Shown piece by piece: positions 17,842-26,169 of a stretch of 64,000 nucleotides of DNA. Made by a program: the position numbers and the translations under genes. Each line of letters opens with the position of its first letter. The first letter of the stretch is position 1. The notes beneath the pieces were generated by a model. The model had not been told where the DNA came from. It did not search any database and worked only from the letters and a program-made list of their open reading frames with translations. This stretch comes from Acrocarpospora pleiomorpha (GTDB lineage Bacteria; Actinomycetota; Actinomycetes; Streptosporangiales; Streptosporangiaceae), in assembly GCF_009687885.1 (NCBI RefSeq), contig NZ_BLAF01000007.1, positions 186,001-250,000 on the forward strand, in the 5' to 3' direction.

Positions 17842-18672
17842 TCAGGATCCTCCCACGGGAACCGCGTACGTCTCGGGGCGGCGGTCGCGCAGGTGGCCCA
17901 TGGAGCGCCGGGCGGCGGCGAGCGCGGCCTGGACGTCGAGTTCCGCCACCGCCATGCCGCCGTCCACGGGGGTGCTCGCGAGGATCTCCCCGCCCGGACC
18001 GACGATCTTTGCCCGGCCGACGAAGCGCAGGTCGCCGAAGGAGCCCGACTGGTTGGCCGACAGCCAGACCACCTGGTTCTCCAGCGCCCGCGCCTGGTCG
18101 AACAGGTCGAACCGGTGCGTCCACCGGTCGTCGGCCAGGTCAGGGGCCGGGTTGGTACGGCTGGCCGGCCACGCCGACACGCACACCACGATCTCGGCGC
18201 CGTCCAGCGCGAGCGCCCTGGCCGACTCGGGAAACGCCTTGTCGTAGCAGATCAGCATGCCCAGCCGCCCGACCGGCGTGTCGAAGGCGGCGAACCCGTC
18301 GCCCGCCGCGTAGGAACTGTCCTCGCTGAGCGGCTGGTGCACCTTCCGGTGGTGCCCGAGCACGCCGTCGCCGGTCACGCACACCACGCTGTTGTAGCGC
18401 AGGCCCGCGTCCGACTCGCAGTACCCGGCGCAGACGACCATGTCCCCCGCCAGCCTCCGCAGCTTTTCCATCTCCGGACCGTCCGCCGCGAGCGCGGGCG
18501 GCCCTTCGGCGTCGCCGTCGAGGTTGGCCAGGTAGCCGCCGAGACAGGCCTCAGGCAGGGCGAGCACCCGCACCCCGTCGGCCCTGGCCCGGCCGGTCAG
18601 GTCGGCGATCCGGGCGAAACACTCCTCCATGTCCCGCCCGAACGGCGCCGCGACCGCGGCCATCCTGATCAT
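17842..18672 (-). CDS. Nitrilase of the Nit1C cluster (catalytically complete)
   Basis: A 276-residue nitrilase-superfamily enzyme. The triad is complete: Glu41 (ALPEACLGGYL), Lys110 (HRKVHQP) and Cys142 (GMLICYDKAFPES). The subgroup is the Nit1 enzyme of the conserved Nit1C cluster (Sll0784/MSMEG_0566), known to hydrolyse nitriles and linked to growth on cyanide in Pseudomonas. The ATG at 18672 was chosen because it overlaps the stop of the upstream gene (ATGA) and the family N terminus MIRMAAVAAPFGRD begins there. The downstream degenerate paralogue follows after three bases. Confidence 0.88.
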   Translation of the reverse strand: MIRMAAVAAPFGRDMEECFARIADLTGRARADGVRVLALPEACLGGYLANLDGDAEGPPALAADGPEMEKLRRLAGDMVVCAGYCESDAGLRYNSVVCVTGDGVLGHHRKVHQPLSEDSSYAAGDGFAAFDTPVGRLGMLICYDKAFPESARALALDGAEIVVCVSAWPASRTNPAPDLADDRWTHRFDLFDQARALENQVVWLSANQSGSFGDLRFVGRAKIVGPGGEILASTPVDGGMAVAELDVQAALAAARRSMGHLRDRRPETYAVPVGGS

Positions 18673-20123
18673 GCCGGTCCCATTCCGGTGACGGGCCCGC
18701 TGAGCGCCTCGGTCAGCTCGCCGTCCGGCCAGCGTAGCCGTACGCCACGGCCGGTGGTCAGCTCGCCACACTCGGCACCGGTCGCGGGCCCTGCTGACAA
18801 ACCGGGCGCGTCCGGGACATCGGCGGTGAGCATGGCGAACCCGGGGAAGCAGGTCAGCCAGTCGCCCATGGTGGCCCCCTGCGGCCGTGGCAAACGCGAC
18901 ATGTCCAGAACAGCGCCGCAGGAACTGGCCTCCGCCAGCATGCCGAGCGTCCCGGCGATTCCGGCCATGGACACGTCTTTGGCCGCCGCGGGCCTGGCCG
19001 TCCCGACAGCGCCGATCATGGTGCGAAGCTCCGCGGGGGTACGCATCGACGTGGAATCCCACTGCCGTCCCGTATAACCGGGCCGCCACCGCCCGCCCAG
19101 ATCAGCGGTGAGCCGCACCCGCTGCCCCGGACGCCCGCCACCACCCGGGACCGGATGGGCGGTACGACCCAGCGCCGTCACCGACAGCGCCGCCGGAACG
19201 CCGAACTGGGTGTGCCCGCCCAGCACCGGCACCCCATACGCGTCAGACGCCCGATGCAGCCCCGCCAGCACGCGAGCCGCGAACGAGGCGTCCCGCGCGC
19301 CGAGCGCGTCCAGCAGCCCGACCGGAGCCGCGCCCATCGCGGCCAGGTCATTCACGTTGACCAGGACGGCACACCAGCCCGCCCAGTCAGGGTCGCGTTC
19401 CACCATCGACGGCAGGATCGCGTCGCAGGCCGCGACCAGATCGCCACCCGGCACGGGCGCGCCGTCGTCGCCCACGAAGCCGCGCCCGCCGAGGTCGAGC
19501 CCGCGCAGCAACGGACCCAGCGCGGCCTTCCCCGCGGCCGCCGCCGCGACCCGCCCGATCGGCCAGCGCATCAGCACATGCGGCACGCTCTGGACGGCCA
19601 CCGGCCGGACCCGCCGCCAGCCGAGGCGGACGAACAGCGACTCGTGCCGGGCCTGCACATCGGCGTCGAACCGCACCACCCCCGCCTCCTCGGCGTGCGC
19701 GCAGGCCGCGCGGACCAGAGCCGGCCCGACGCCGGGCGCGCCGCGCTGCCCGGGCGCCACCACCAGCCGCCCGCCACGCCACCAGCCGGTGTCCGGCCCG
19801 TCGGCGGCGGGACCCAGCCGGACCCCGCCGATCACGGATCCGGCCGGGTCCCTGGCCACCAGCACCACGGTTCGCGGATCGTCGTCGTGGAAGTCCAGGT
19901 CGCTGTCGCCGAACAGGCCCTGGTCCTCCACGAACACCCGCCGCCGCAACATCCGGTAGGCGAACACGGCGCCCCGATCATCGGCCCGCCCGATCGTGAA
20001 CGGCCGGGGCGGCCGGGGGCTCTCGCTGCCCAGCAGGGCGGGCACGTCCACCGGCCACGGCTCCGCATGCCATCCCTCGACCCCAAGCAGGGCGTCGCAG
20101 ACCGACTCGGTGAGCATGGTCAC
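18669..20123 (-). CDS. MSMEG_0567/Sll0787-like GNAT-AIR synthase fusion
   Basis: A 484-residue two-domain protein. Residues about 40-195 form a GNAT acetyltransferase domain (RLVVAPGQRGAPGVGPALVR is the CoA-binding stretch). Residues about 205-480 resemble AIR synthase/PurM-type ATP-binding proteins (VNVNDLAAMGAAPVGLLDAL, and the later AAAKDVSMAGIAGTLGML). In other Nit1C clusters these domains are either fused, as here, or separate genes. Their substrate is unknown. The GTG at 20123 gives a four-base overlap with the radical SAM stop, as elsewhere in the operon; ATG at 20117 is the alternative. Confidence 0.88.
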   Translation of the reverse strand: MTMLTESVCDALLGVEGWHAEPWPVDVPALLGSESPRPPRPFTIGRADDRGAVFAYRMLRRRVFVEDQGLFGDSDLDFHDDDPRTVVLVARDPAGSVIGGVRLGPAADGPDTGWWRGGRLVVAPGQRGAPGVGPALVRAACAHAEEAGVVRFDADVQARHESLFVRLGWRRVRPVAVQSVPHVLMRWPIGRVAAAAAGKAALGPLLRGLDLGGRGFVGDDGAPVPGGDLVAACDAILPSMVERDPDWAGWCAVLVNVNDLAAMGAAPVGLLDALGARDASFAARVLAGLHRASDAYGVPVLGGHTQFGVPAALSVTALGRTAHPVPGGGGRPGQRVRLTADLGGRWRPGYTGRQWDSTSMRTPAELRTMIGAVGTARPAAAKDVSMAGIAGTLGMLAEASSCGAVLDMSRLPRPQGATMGDWLTCFPGFAMLTADVPDAPGLSAGPATGAECGELTTGRGVRLRWPDGELTEALSGPVTGMGPA

Positions 20124-21175
20124 CCGCCCGCCATCGCCAGCGCGCTGCACGCCCCGCAGGCCGCGCAGCCCGCCCGCTGATCGGCACCGGTCATCCCCGC
20201 CGCCTTGAGCCGGGCCGCCACCCGCTCGGTGACCTCCCTGACCAGCTCCTTGGACGGCGCCGCGACCCCGTCCCGGCGCGCCAGCGTGCCCGCCATCGGC
20301 CGCAGTGGCACCACGAACGGATACACGCCCCGCTCGATCAGACCGGCCGCGCCCGCGACCAGCTCGTCGGCGTCCTCCCCCAGCCCCACCAGCAGGTATG
20401 TCGAGACCCGGTTCCGCCCGAAGACCCGGACCGCCTCGTCCCACGCCGCCTCGTACGCCGCCAGCGGCACGCTCGCCTTGCCCGGCATCCACCTGCGCCG
20501 GACCTCGTCGTCGAGGGACTCCACGTGAATGCCGATCGCCGCGGCCCCCGCCTCGCGCAACCTGCCGATCCAGGCCAGATCCGCAGGCGGCTCGCACTGC
20601 ACCTGGACGGGCAACCCGGGCACGGCCGCCAGCACCGCGCGCACGCTCCGGACGAGTACCCTGGCCCCCCGGTCGGGCCCGCTGGTGGTGCCCGTGGTCA
20701 TCACCATCTGGCGCACGCCGTCCAGCCGGACGGCCGCCTCGGCGACCTCGGCCAGCTGCGCCGGGGTCTTGGCGGCGACCGTCGCCCCCGAGCGGAGCGA
20801 CTCCTCGATCGCGCAGAAACGGCAGCGGTCGGCTTCGCCGTACCGGATGCAGGTCTGGACGACGGTGGTGGCCAGCACGTCGGAGCCGTGCAACTTCGCG
20901 ATCTTCTCGTACGGCACGCCGTCGGCCGTGACCAGGTCGTAGAAGCGCGGGCGCCGTACCGGGCGGATGGCCAGGCCGGTGTCCGTGCCGCCCAGGTAGA
21001 GGCGGCCGTCGCGGACGACGTACGGACTGTCGGGGTTGAGGGGGATCGCGGCGTCGGCGCCGTCGACCACGAGGTGGCCGTCGTCGCTGGGCCCCGCTCC
21101 CCCCTTGCGGCGCACCGGTGCGTCGAGCCGTACGCCGCGGATGGCGACGTCGACCCGGGTTCCCATCCGGTCCAT
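20120..21175 (-). CDS. MSMEG_0568-like radical SAM protein
   Basis: A 351-residue radical SAM enzyme of the Nit1C set. The iron-sulfur Cys residues are spaced CX8CX2C (Cys109, Cys118, Cys121 in TCIRYGEADRCRFC) instead of the canonical CX3CX2C. A second cluster, CAACGAC (Cys337, 340, 343), sits at the C terminus and may bind an auxiliary cluster. It starts one base inside the stop of the preceding gene (TGATG). The reaction is unknown; the cluster context points to processing a nitrile- or cyanide-derived compound. Confidence 0.88.
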   Translation of the reverse strand: MDRMGTRVDVAIRGVRLDAPVRRKGGAGPSDDGHLVVDGADAAIPLNPDSPYVVRDGRLYLGGTDTGLAIRPVRRPRFYDLVTADGVPYEKIAKLHGSDVLATTVVQTCIRYGEADRCRFCAIEESLRSGATVAAKTPAQLAEVAEAAVRLDGVRQMVMTTGTTSGPDRGARVLVRSVRAVLAAVPGLPVQVQCEPPADLAWIGRLREAGAAAIGIHVESLDDEVRRRWMPGKASVPLAAYEAAWDEAVRVFGRNRVSTYLLVGLGEDADELVAGAAGLIERGVYPFVVPLRPMAGTLARRDGVAAPSKELVREVTERVAARLKAAGMTGADQRAGCAACGACSALAMAGG

Positions 21176-21687
21176 CAGAACATGTACGTCGAGTTGATGA
21201 TCGCGCCCTTGCGGGCATAGTGGATGAGCGCGTCCTGCACGTCCAGCGGATGTGTCGGGATCACGCCCTCGATCAGGTCCTCCTCGCGGGCGCCGTGCAG
21301 GGACAGCCCGAAGCGGCAGCAGAAGACCTTGCCGCCCTCGGCGATGAACGTCTTGAGCGAGTTGTTGATGTTGTGCTCGCCGGGGAAGGCCGAGTTGCCG
21401 GTGGTCGGGAAGCCGCGGGTGGCCAGGCAGTTCAGCGAGCCGGGGCCGTAGAAGTAGATCGCCGACTCGAAGCCTTTGCGGAGGGCGCGGGTGGCCTGGA
21501 GGATCGCGACGAAGCTGACCGAGGACTCGTGGGCGATGCCGTGCACGAGGGTGAAGTAGGTCTCGCCGTCCTCGGCCTTATAATCGGGGAAGACTTTCGT
21601 GTCGCCGTAGAGGCTGGAGCCCTCGGGGAGCGAAGGGTGCGGGATCTCGGTGAGGCTCGCCTGCTCGAGTTCGGTGAGGTCGGCCAT
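21175..21687 (-). CDS. MSMEG_0572/Sll0783-like nitrogen-starvation protein
   Basis: A 170-residue cytoplasmic protein of the Sll0783 family, strongly induced by nitrogen limitation in cyanobacteria. The central part resembles DsrE-like folds (FVAILQATRALRKGFESAIY). A conserved Cys pair lies in KVFCCRFGLSLHG. The ATG at 21687 has AAGGAG at suitable spacing, the clearest ribosome site in the operon, and follows a 12-base gap after the amidohydrolase gene. Biochemical role unknown. Confidence 0.88.
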   Translation of the reverse strand: MADLTELEQASLTEIPHPSLPEGSSLYGDTKVFPDYKAEDGETYFTLVHGIAHESSVSFVAILQATRALRKGFESAIYFYGPGSLNCLATRGFPTTGNSAFPGEHNINNSLKTFIAEGGKVFCCRFGLSLHGAREEDLIEGVIPTHPLDVQDALIHYARKGAIINSTYMF

Positions 21688-21699
21688 GGAAGTACTCCT

Positions 21700-22518
21700 T
21701 TATCCGTAGAGCTTCTCGAAGGTGTCGCGGAAGACCAGCCGGGACAGCTCGCCGTCGCCGACGGCGGCGCGGAGCCGGGCGTGCTCCCCGGGGTGGTCGC
21801 CCCAGGGCTCGTCGCTGGCGAACAGCAGCCGGTCGTGGCCGACGCCACGGCGGCCGATCTCCCGGACCAGCCAGCGGGGGGTGAATCCGATGGCCCAGGA
21901 GAGGTCGGTGTAGACGCGTTTGCCGGCTTCGATCCAGTCGAAGAACCGGTGCCCGGCGAGTTTGATGTGGCCGCTCGCGCCGCCGCCGAAGTGCACGAGG
22001 TGGATGGCGACGTGGTCGCCGTACCAGTCGACGAGGCGGCCGATCTCGTCGATGTCGGAGGCGGCGCCGGGTGAGGTGTGGATGTGTACGACCAGGTCGT
22101 GGTGGGCGGCGGTGGCGAAGATCCGGTCCAGGAGGGGGCGGCAGGTCTCGTCGGCGGGGTGGCCGCCGAGGAGGAAGCTGAGTTTGAGTGCGCGTACTCC
22201 TGGTTCTCCGGCTAGGGCGAGGGCCGCTTCCGTACGGGGCTGGTCGGCGGGGCGGGGGGAGACCCAGAGCCCGCAGCGAACGCGGTCGTCGCGGGTGGCG
22301 GCTTCCAGGCAGAGCTCGTTGAAGGAGAACGCGATCTCGGGGTCCGGTACGCCGTAGTTGGGGATGATCAGGGCGCGTTCGGTGCCTTCCGCGTTCATGT
22401 CGGCGAGTAGTTCGGCGATGGTGGCGCGGGCGCCGATGTCGGGGTTGACCGGCGGGCCGCCGTAGAAGGAGTAGCTGGGGAGCACTCCGAGGTGGCGGTG
22501 CGCGTCGGCGGTCATCAT
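21700..22518 (-). CDS. TIM-barrel amidohydrolase (COG2159-like) within the Nit1C operon
   Basis: A 272-residue metal-dependent hydrolase or decarboxylase of the amidohydrolase-2 family. Metal ligands are visible: the N-terminal HxH (TADAHRHLG), His in VVHIHTSPG, His in HLVHFGGG, and the late Asp in [12 protein letters not shown]. It is embedded between the flavoprotein and Sll0783-like genes, with an ATGA overlap at its start. I am not sure it belongs to the standard Nit1C set; it may be a lineage-specific addition that handles the amide or acid formed by the nitrilase. Confidence 0.82.
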   Translation of the reverse strand: MMTADAHRHLGVLPSYSFYGGPPVNPDIGARATIAELLADMNAEGTERALIIPNYGVPDPEIAFSFNELCLEAATRDDRVRCGLWVSPRPADQPRTEAALALAGEPGVRALKLSFLLGGHPADETCRPLLDRIFATAAHHDLVVHIHTSPGAASDIDEIGRLVDWYGDHVAIHLVHFGGGASGHIKLAGHRFFDWIEAGKRVYTDLSWAIGFTPRWLVREIGRRGVGHDRLLFASDEPWGDHPGEHARLRAAVGDGELSRLVFRDTFEKLYG

Positions 22519-23786
22519 GTCCCCAGCAGTTCGGGGTGGACGAAATAGGCCGGAGTGGCCTTGGCCGGGGGCGCGGCGGAGGCGATGTGCCTGGCCAGGT
22601 GTTCCGCGTCCCGGCCGACGCCGACGAAGCGGCCGGAACCCCAGGTGTGCTGCCAGGGCAGGCCCAGGAAGTAGAGGCCGGGGCAGCGGGTGACGCCGCG
22701 CTCGTGCGCCGGGTAGCCGGTGCCGTCGAAGACGGGGACGCGGATCCAGCCGTAGTCGCGCCGGAAACCGGTGGCCCAGACGATCGCGCCCAGGCTGGTG
22801 GCGTCGAGTTCGCCGGGCTCGTCGGGTGGCTCCCAGACCGGGATATATCGGGATTCGGTGGGGGCGTCGATGCCGTGGAGGTCGATGTACGTGTCGATCG
22901 AGTCCTTGATGCCCTCGGATACCGCGTCGGCGTGGTCCAGGTTGCGGCGCAGATCGTCCGCGAAGCGCAGGATCGTGCCCGTGACTTCCTCGAGTCGTCC
23001 GTACAAGCGCATGCCGTCGCGGGCGAAAGCGCGCAGGTCGATGTCGCGCCCGCCGTCCCGGCCGGTCACGTAGTGGTTGGCCCGCGCCCGGACCGCGTCC
23101 GGGTCGTCGAACTCGCTGATCGGCCGGTCGTAGTGACCCATCAGGTCCAGCCAGGCCACCACGTCCCTGCCCCGATACCGCCGGGCGACCCGCGGCGCAC
23201 CGCCCACCGCCAGGTGCACCTCGCGTCCCGCAAGATGCAGGTCCTCGGCGATCTGGCAGCCCGACTGCCCGCTGCCCACCACCAGCACCGCGCCCGGCGG
23301 CAGCGCGCCCGGATTGCGATACTCCCCCGAGTGCACCTGCGGCACCGCGATCCGCTCGGCCAGCCGCGGCACCCTCGGCGTCTGGTACGGCCCGGTGGCC
23401 ACCACCACCTGATCAGCCGTCATCGTGCCCCGGTCGGTGACGATCTCGAACCGCTCCCCCGAGGTGAGCCGCCGGGCGGTGACCCCCTCCAGGACGGGCG
23501 GCGCGAACGACGCGGCGTACGCCTCCAGGTAGTTCACGATCTCCTCGCGGAGCATGAAACCGTCCTGGTCCTCCCCCTGGTACGGGAAACCCGGCAGGCG
23601 GCACTGCCAGTTGGGGGTCACCAGGCAGAAGGAGTCCCACCGCCGCGAACGCCACTCCTCGCCGACCCGGCCACGTTCCAGCACCACGTGGCCCACCCCA
23701 CGCCGGGTCAGGCAGTGACTCATCGACAGCCCCGCCTGCCCGGCGCCGATGATCGCCACCGGGTGGTGCGCGCCGTCCAGATTCAT
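22515..23786 (-). CDS. MSMEG_0569-like flavin-dependent oxidoreductase
   Basis: A 423-residue FAD/NADPH oxidoreductase of the flavin monooxygenase type. The FAD motif is at the N terminus ([17 protein letters not shown]) and the second nucleotide motif near residue 165 ([17 protein letters not shown]). [14 protein letters not shown] links the two domains. In cyanide-degrading strains the orthologue is thought to act with the nitrilase in the cluster; the oxidised substrate is not established. It overlaps both neighbours by four bases. Confidence 0.9.
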   Translation of the reverse strand: MNLDGAHHPVAIIGAGQAGLSMSHCLTRRGVGHVVLERGRVGEEWRSRRWDSFCLVTPNWQCRLPGFPYQGEDQDGFMLREEIVNYLEAYAASFAPPVLEGVTARRLTSGERFEIVTDRGTMTADQVVVATGPYQTPRVPRLAERIAVPQVHSGEYRNPGALPPGAVLVVGSGQSGCQIAEDLHLAGREVHLAVGGAPRVARRYRGRDVVAWLDLMGHYDRPISEFDDPDAVRARANHYVTGRDGGRDIDLRAFARDGMRLYGRLEEVTGTILRFADDLRRNLDHADAVSEGIKDSIDTYIDLHGIDAPTESRYIPVWEPPDEPGELDATSLGAIVWATGFRRDYGWIRVPVFDGTGYPAHERGVTRCPGLYFLGLPWQHTWGSGRFVGVGRDAEHLARHIASAAPPAKATPAYFVHPELLGT

Positions 23787-24058
23787 CTCTCGAATCCCTC
23801 GACGAGCACGTCTCCGGGCTGGCCGGCGGCTTTCTCTACTATCTCGGTGAGTTGCTGGGCGGCTGCCGTACAGGCGAATCCGTATTTCGCCGCGACACGG
23901 TCACTCGCGATTCGCAGCGCGTTTTCACAGCGTGCCACGAAATCGGCCGTAGGATAGGCTTGGCCTGGAGAAAGATACTCCTCGACCACCAGGGAGGGCG
24001 AGTAGCAGCGTTGCACGGAACCATCCGGCCAGCGCACCCGGAAATATATTTCAGGCAC
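23783..24058 (-). CDS. MSMEG_0570-like small nitrogen-starvation protein
   Basis: A 91-residue protein of the MSMEG_0570 family, the first gene of the Nit1C operon. The conserved N terminus [22 protein letters not shown] contains a Cys typical of the family. The start is GTG at 24058. It overlaps the flavoprotein start by four bases. Function unknown. All nine genes down to 15950 overlap or lie within 12 bases of each other, indicating one transcript. Confidence 0.88.
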   Translation of the reverse strand: MPEIYFRVRWPDGSVQRCYSPSLVVEEYLSPGQAYPTADFVARCENALRIASDRVAAKYGFACTAAAQQLTEIVEKAAGQPGDVLVEGFER

Positions 24059-24110
24059 TCGTACCTCCGCCGAAGAATCGGTCGCGTGCCTAAGATTCCA
24101 GAGCCGTACG

Positions 24111-24148
24111 ATTACCGAACGGTTTCATCCGGAATAAAACGGGGTTAC
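24111..24148 (-). promoter_or_regulatory. Candidate GlnR-like site upstream of the Nit1C operon
   Basis: On the minus strand four 5-mers are each separated by exactly six bases: GTAAC, TTATT, GAAAC, GTAAT. Actinobacterial GlnR sites follow GTnAC-n6-GaAAC repeated. Three of four half-sites are good or one-off, but their order is not perfect. It lies about 50-90 bases before the operon start, a plausible activator position for nitrogen-limited expression. Confidence 0.35.
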
Positions 24149-24331
24149 CTGAACTACACCTTGTTTCATTTGGCTCCGAGAAATCGGTCAGGCTGTCGAC
24201 TCCTGGATGTGCGCGATCTGTCGCAGGACCCGGAACATGCTCGGCCAACATGCCCCCGGCACAGGCCAGTGCGCCACGATGTCAGTGCTGCCGAACGCCT
24301 CATACCGCCCGGCATAGGCGTGAAACACCGG

Positions 24332-24482
24332 ACGGGTCACCCCCACGTGGGGGTGAGTCGTCGTCCAGCGCGGGGTTGGGCCACTTCCAGTTCCGTTCCC
24401 CACGCCCGTGGGGGTGAGTCGCCCAGCAGCGCCCCCTTGATGGAGCCGCCGCCCCGTTCCCCACGCCCGTGGGGGTGAGTCG
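24332..24482 (+). CRISPR. Orphan type I-E-like CRISPR remnant, three repeats and two spacers
   Basis: Two identical 29-base repeats (24393-24421 and 24454-24482; core CCCCACGCCCGTGGGG, ending GTGAGTCG) and a third at 24332-24360 recur with a strict 61-base period and 32-base spacers (24361-24392, 24422-24453). Length, period and inner palindrome match type I-E. The first repeat keeps its 3' half, including the handle, but the 5' half is diverged, as if a leader-side deletion ended inside it. No cas gene is present in the window. Spacer targets cannot be named from here. Confidence 0.8.
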
Positions 24483-24610
24483 TTGGTGAAGTCGCCGGTC
24501 CAGCGTGTCCATGTCGGCTGGCGCCGCATCCCGTCACGGGTGATCGGTAAACTCGTCCGGCCTCTGTTCGCGGAGCCGTCGCGATGGCTGTTTCACTCGC
24601 CATCGCGCGC

Positions 24611-25228
24611 TTACCGCTGCGGCGTCTTCTGCCAGACCGAAATGTGGCTTGTGCTGTCGCTGGTGAAGGGCTCGCGATTCCAATTGGCCCACCGCTGCAA
24701 GGTCATTCCGGCGAGTCGTACCATGAGATCCAGCTCGGATGGCCATACGTAGCGGTGCGGCGACGATCGAGTCTCGAGCTGGGCGTCCACCACCCAGTAG
24801 TGACGGGAGTACGCGATCTGTGACGCGACGTCGTGCTCCTCGAAACCGAGGTGCGCCGGGGTCACGGTGAACGGGTGGATGGTCTGGCCGGGCGGGAGAC
24901 GCCGGAGTTCTGGGATGTAGACCTCAATGACGAAGCAGCCGCCAGGTTCGAGATGCGCCGCCACGTTGCGGAAGCACTCCACCTGTTCGTCCTGCGTGGT
25001 CAGGTTCGTGATCGTGTTGCGCACCAGGTAAGCGAGCTGGAAGGTACCGCCCGGCCCGGTGGTCGCGAAGTGGGCGGCGCCTGACCCTGCCAGATCGGCG
25101 AGGAAACTGACAGCCGGGTCGACGACCGCCGGGTCGAACAGTTCCGGCCACTTGGCCTCATACGTTTCCGCTATCCGTTCATCGAAGTTGTTCTCCGGCA
25201 CGTACCCACTGTGACCACAGACCCTCAA
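24611..25228 (-). CDS. Class I SAM methyltransferase with internal deletion of the SAM motif
   Basis: A 205-residue protein whose ends match a family of about 250-residue class I methyltransferases (N-terminal SGYVPENNFDERIAETYEAKWP; C-terminal half FRNVAAHLEPGGCFVIEV to SHISVWQK). The piece that normally carries motif I, the glycine-rich SAM-binding loop, is missing: FLADLAGSGAA runs directly into HFATTGPGGTFQLAYLV, which corresponds to a later strand. Some 45-50 residues appear deleted in frame. The start is TTG at 25228 by homology. It is probably unable to bind SAM and may be a decaying gene. Confidence 0.65.
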   Translation of the reverse strand: MRVCGHSGYVPENNFDERIAETYEAKWPELFDPAVVDPAVSFLADLAGSGAAHFATTGPGGTFQLAYLVRNTITNLTTQDEQVECFRNVAAHLEPGGCFVIEVYIPELRRLPPGQTIHPFTVTPAHLGFEEHDVASQIAYSRHYWVVDAQLETRSSPHRYVWPSELDLMVRLAGMTLQRWANWNREPFTSDSTSHISVWQKTPQR

Positions 25229-25423
25229 GAGCCGCCACCCATTAACACGCCATACTCACCTGGCCCGCCGTGCCGCCATATACCAAGCCTCGGCGCTCGA
25301 TGATGACGTCCCCGGGCAGCCGTGGGGGCGTGGGCGCCTGACTCTGGACGGGTGCGTTGTCGTTCGGGTGGAGGGGAGATGCCGTCACCGTGCGTCAAAC
25401 ACGGCCGGCGGAGAGCTGAGATG

Positions 25424-26002
25424 TCAGTGCCTGGGTGGTGCCAGATGGGCGCGCTCTCCCTGCGGGCCGAACAGGGTGAGCAGTTCCGCGGGCTGGCTGT
25501 CGGCGCTGCCGATCCAGTGCGGTATGCGGGTGTCGGACTCCGCAGCCTCGCCGACGCTGAGCTGGAACTCCTGCTCGCCGAGCACGAACCTGATGTGTCC
25601 GTTGAGGACGTAGAACCACTCGTATCCCTCGTGGGTCCGCAGGTTCATCGTGGGTGCTTGGCCGGCGGGTGGATAGATCACCTTGTAGGCCTGGATACCG
25701 CTGGCCCGCCTGGTCAGTGACACTATCACCAGCCCGGATCGCCGCACTGGTCGCAGGTGGATGCGCGGGTCGCCGGTGGGCGGCGCCGCGACGAGATCAT
25801 CGAGCGGGACGCCGTGCGCCCGGGCCAGCGGCAGTAGCTGCTCCAGCGTGGGGCGGAGCTTGCCGTTCTCGAGACGGGACAGCGTGCTCGCGGTGAGGCC
25901 GGTTTCGTTTGCCAGCGCCGCCAGCGTGGCGCTCCGCGCCCGGCGCAGAGCACGCAGACGCGGGCCAACTCCGGCCAAAACATCTCCTGTGGGGTTGTCC
26001 AT
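25424..26002 (-). CDS. XRE family regulator with C-terminal cupin domain
   Basis: A 192-residue regulator. The HTH occupies about residues 12-68 (TLAALANETGLTASTLSRLE) and a cupin sensor domain about 110-185 (THEGYEWFYVLNGHIRFVLG, with HWIG later). It is divergent from a methyltransferase gene, its probable target. The ATG at 26002 fits the family N terminus. The cupin ligand is unknown. Confidence 0.87.
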   Translation of the reverse strand: MDNPTGDVLAGVGPRLRALRRARSATLAALANETGLTASTLSRLENGKLRPTLEQLLPLARAHGVPLDDLVAAPPTGDPRIHLRPVRRSGLVIVSLTRRASGIQAYKVIYPPAGQAPTMNLRTHEGYEWFYVLNGHIRFVLGEQEFQLSVGEAAESDTRIPHWIGSADSQPAELLTLFGPQGERAHLAPPRH

Positions 26003-26021
26003 CCTCCGATGATGCGGATCC

Positions 26022-26038
26022 GCAACTTTTCTTGCAAC
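26022..26038. promoter_or_regulatory. Direct repeat in the XRE/methyltransferase divergent promoter
   Basis: GCAAC occurs at 26022-26026 and 26034-26038, a 12-base period, within GCAACTTTTCTTGCAAC. It lies 20-36 bases upstream of the regulator start and could be its operator. Weak evidence. Confidence 0.3.
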
Positions 26039-26169
26039 GGGGAAACGGCGGTGGCGATGCTGTCGGTACATCACCGGCGTTGAAGGTGGTCAGACTCCAA
26101 ACGGTTCGAACCTCATGACGGAGTTCCACGATCACGCTCGGCAAGCCGGCCGACGAAGGGGCAACTCAG

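Noticed and set aside
15950..24058. The MSMEG_0565-0572-like operon as a wholly new system
   Set aside because: The core is the known Nit1C cluster. Only the extra nitrilase paralogue and the amidohydrolase are reported as unusual.
24518..24546. Possible fourth CRISPR repeat
   Set aside because: Only the segment around CCCGT and GGGTGA is similar, with a 35-base spacing. Too weak to annotate.
24188..24603. Several minus-strand frames with repeated SPPRAWG or HPHGRGER motifs
   Set aside because: They are translations of the CRISPR repeats in different frames, a known artefact.
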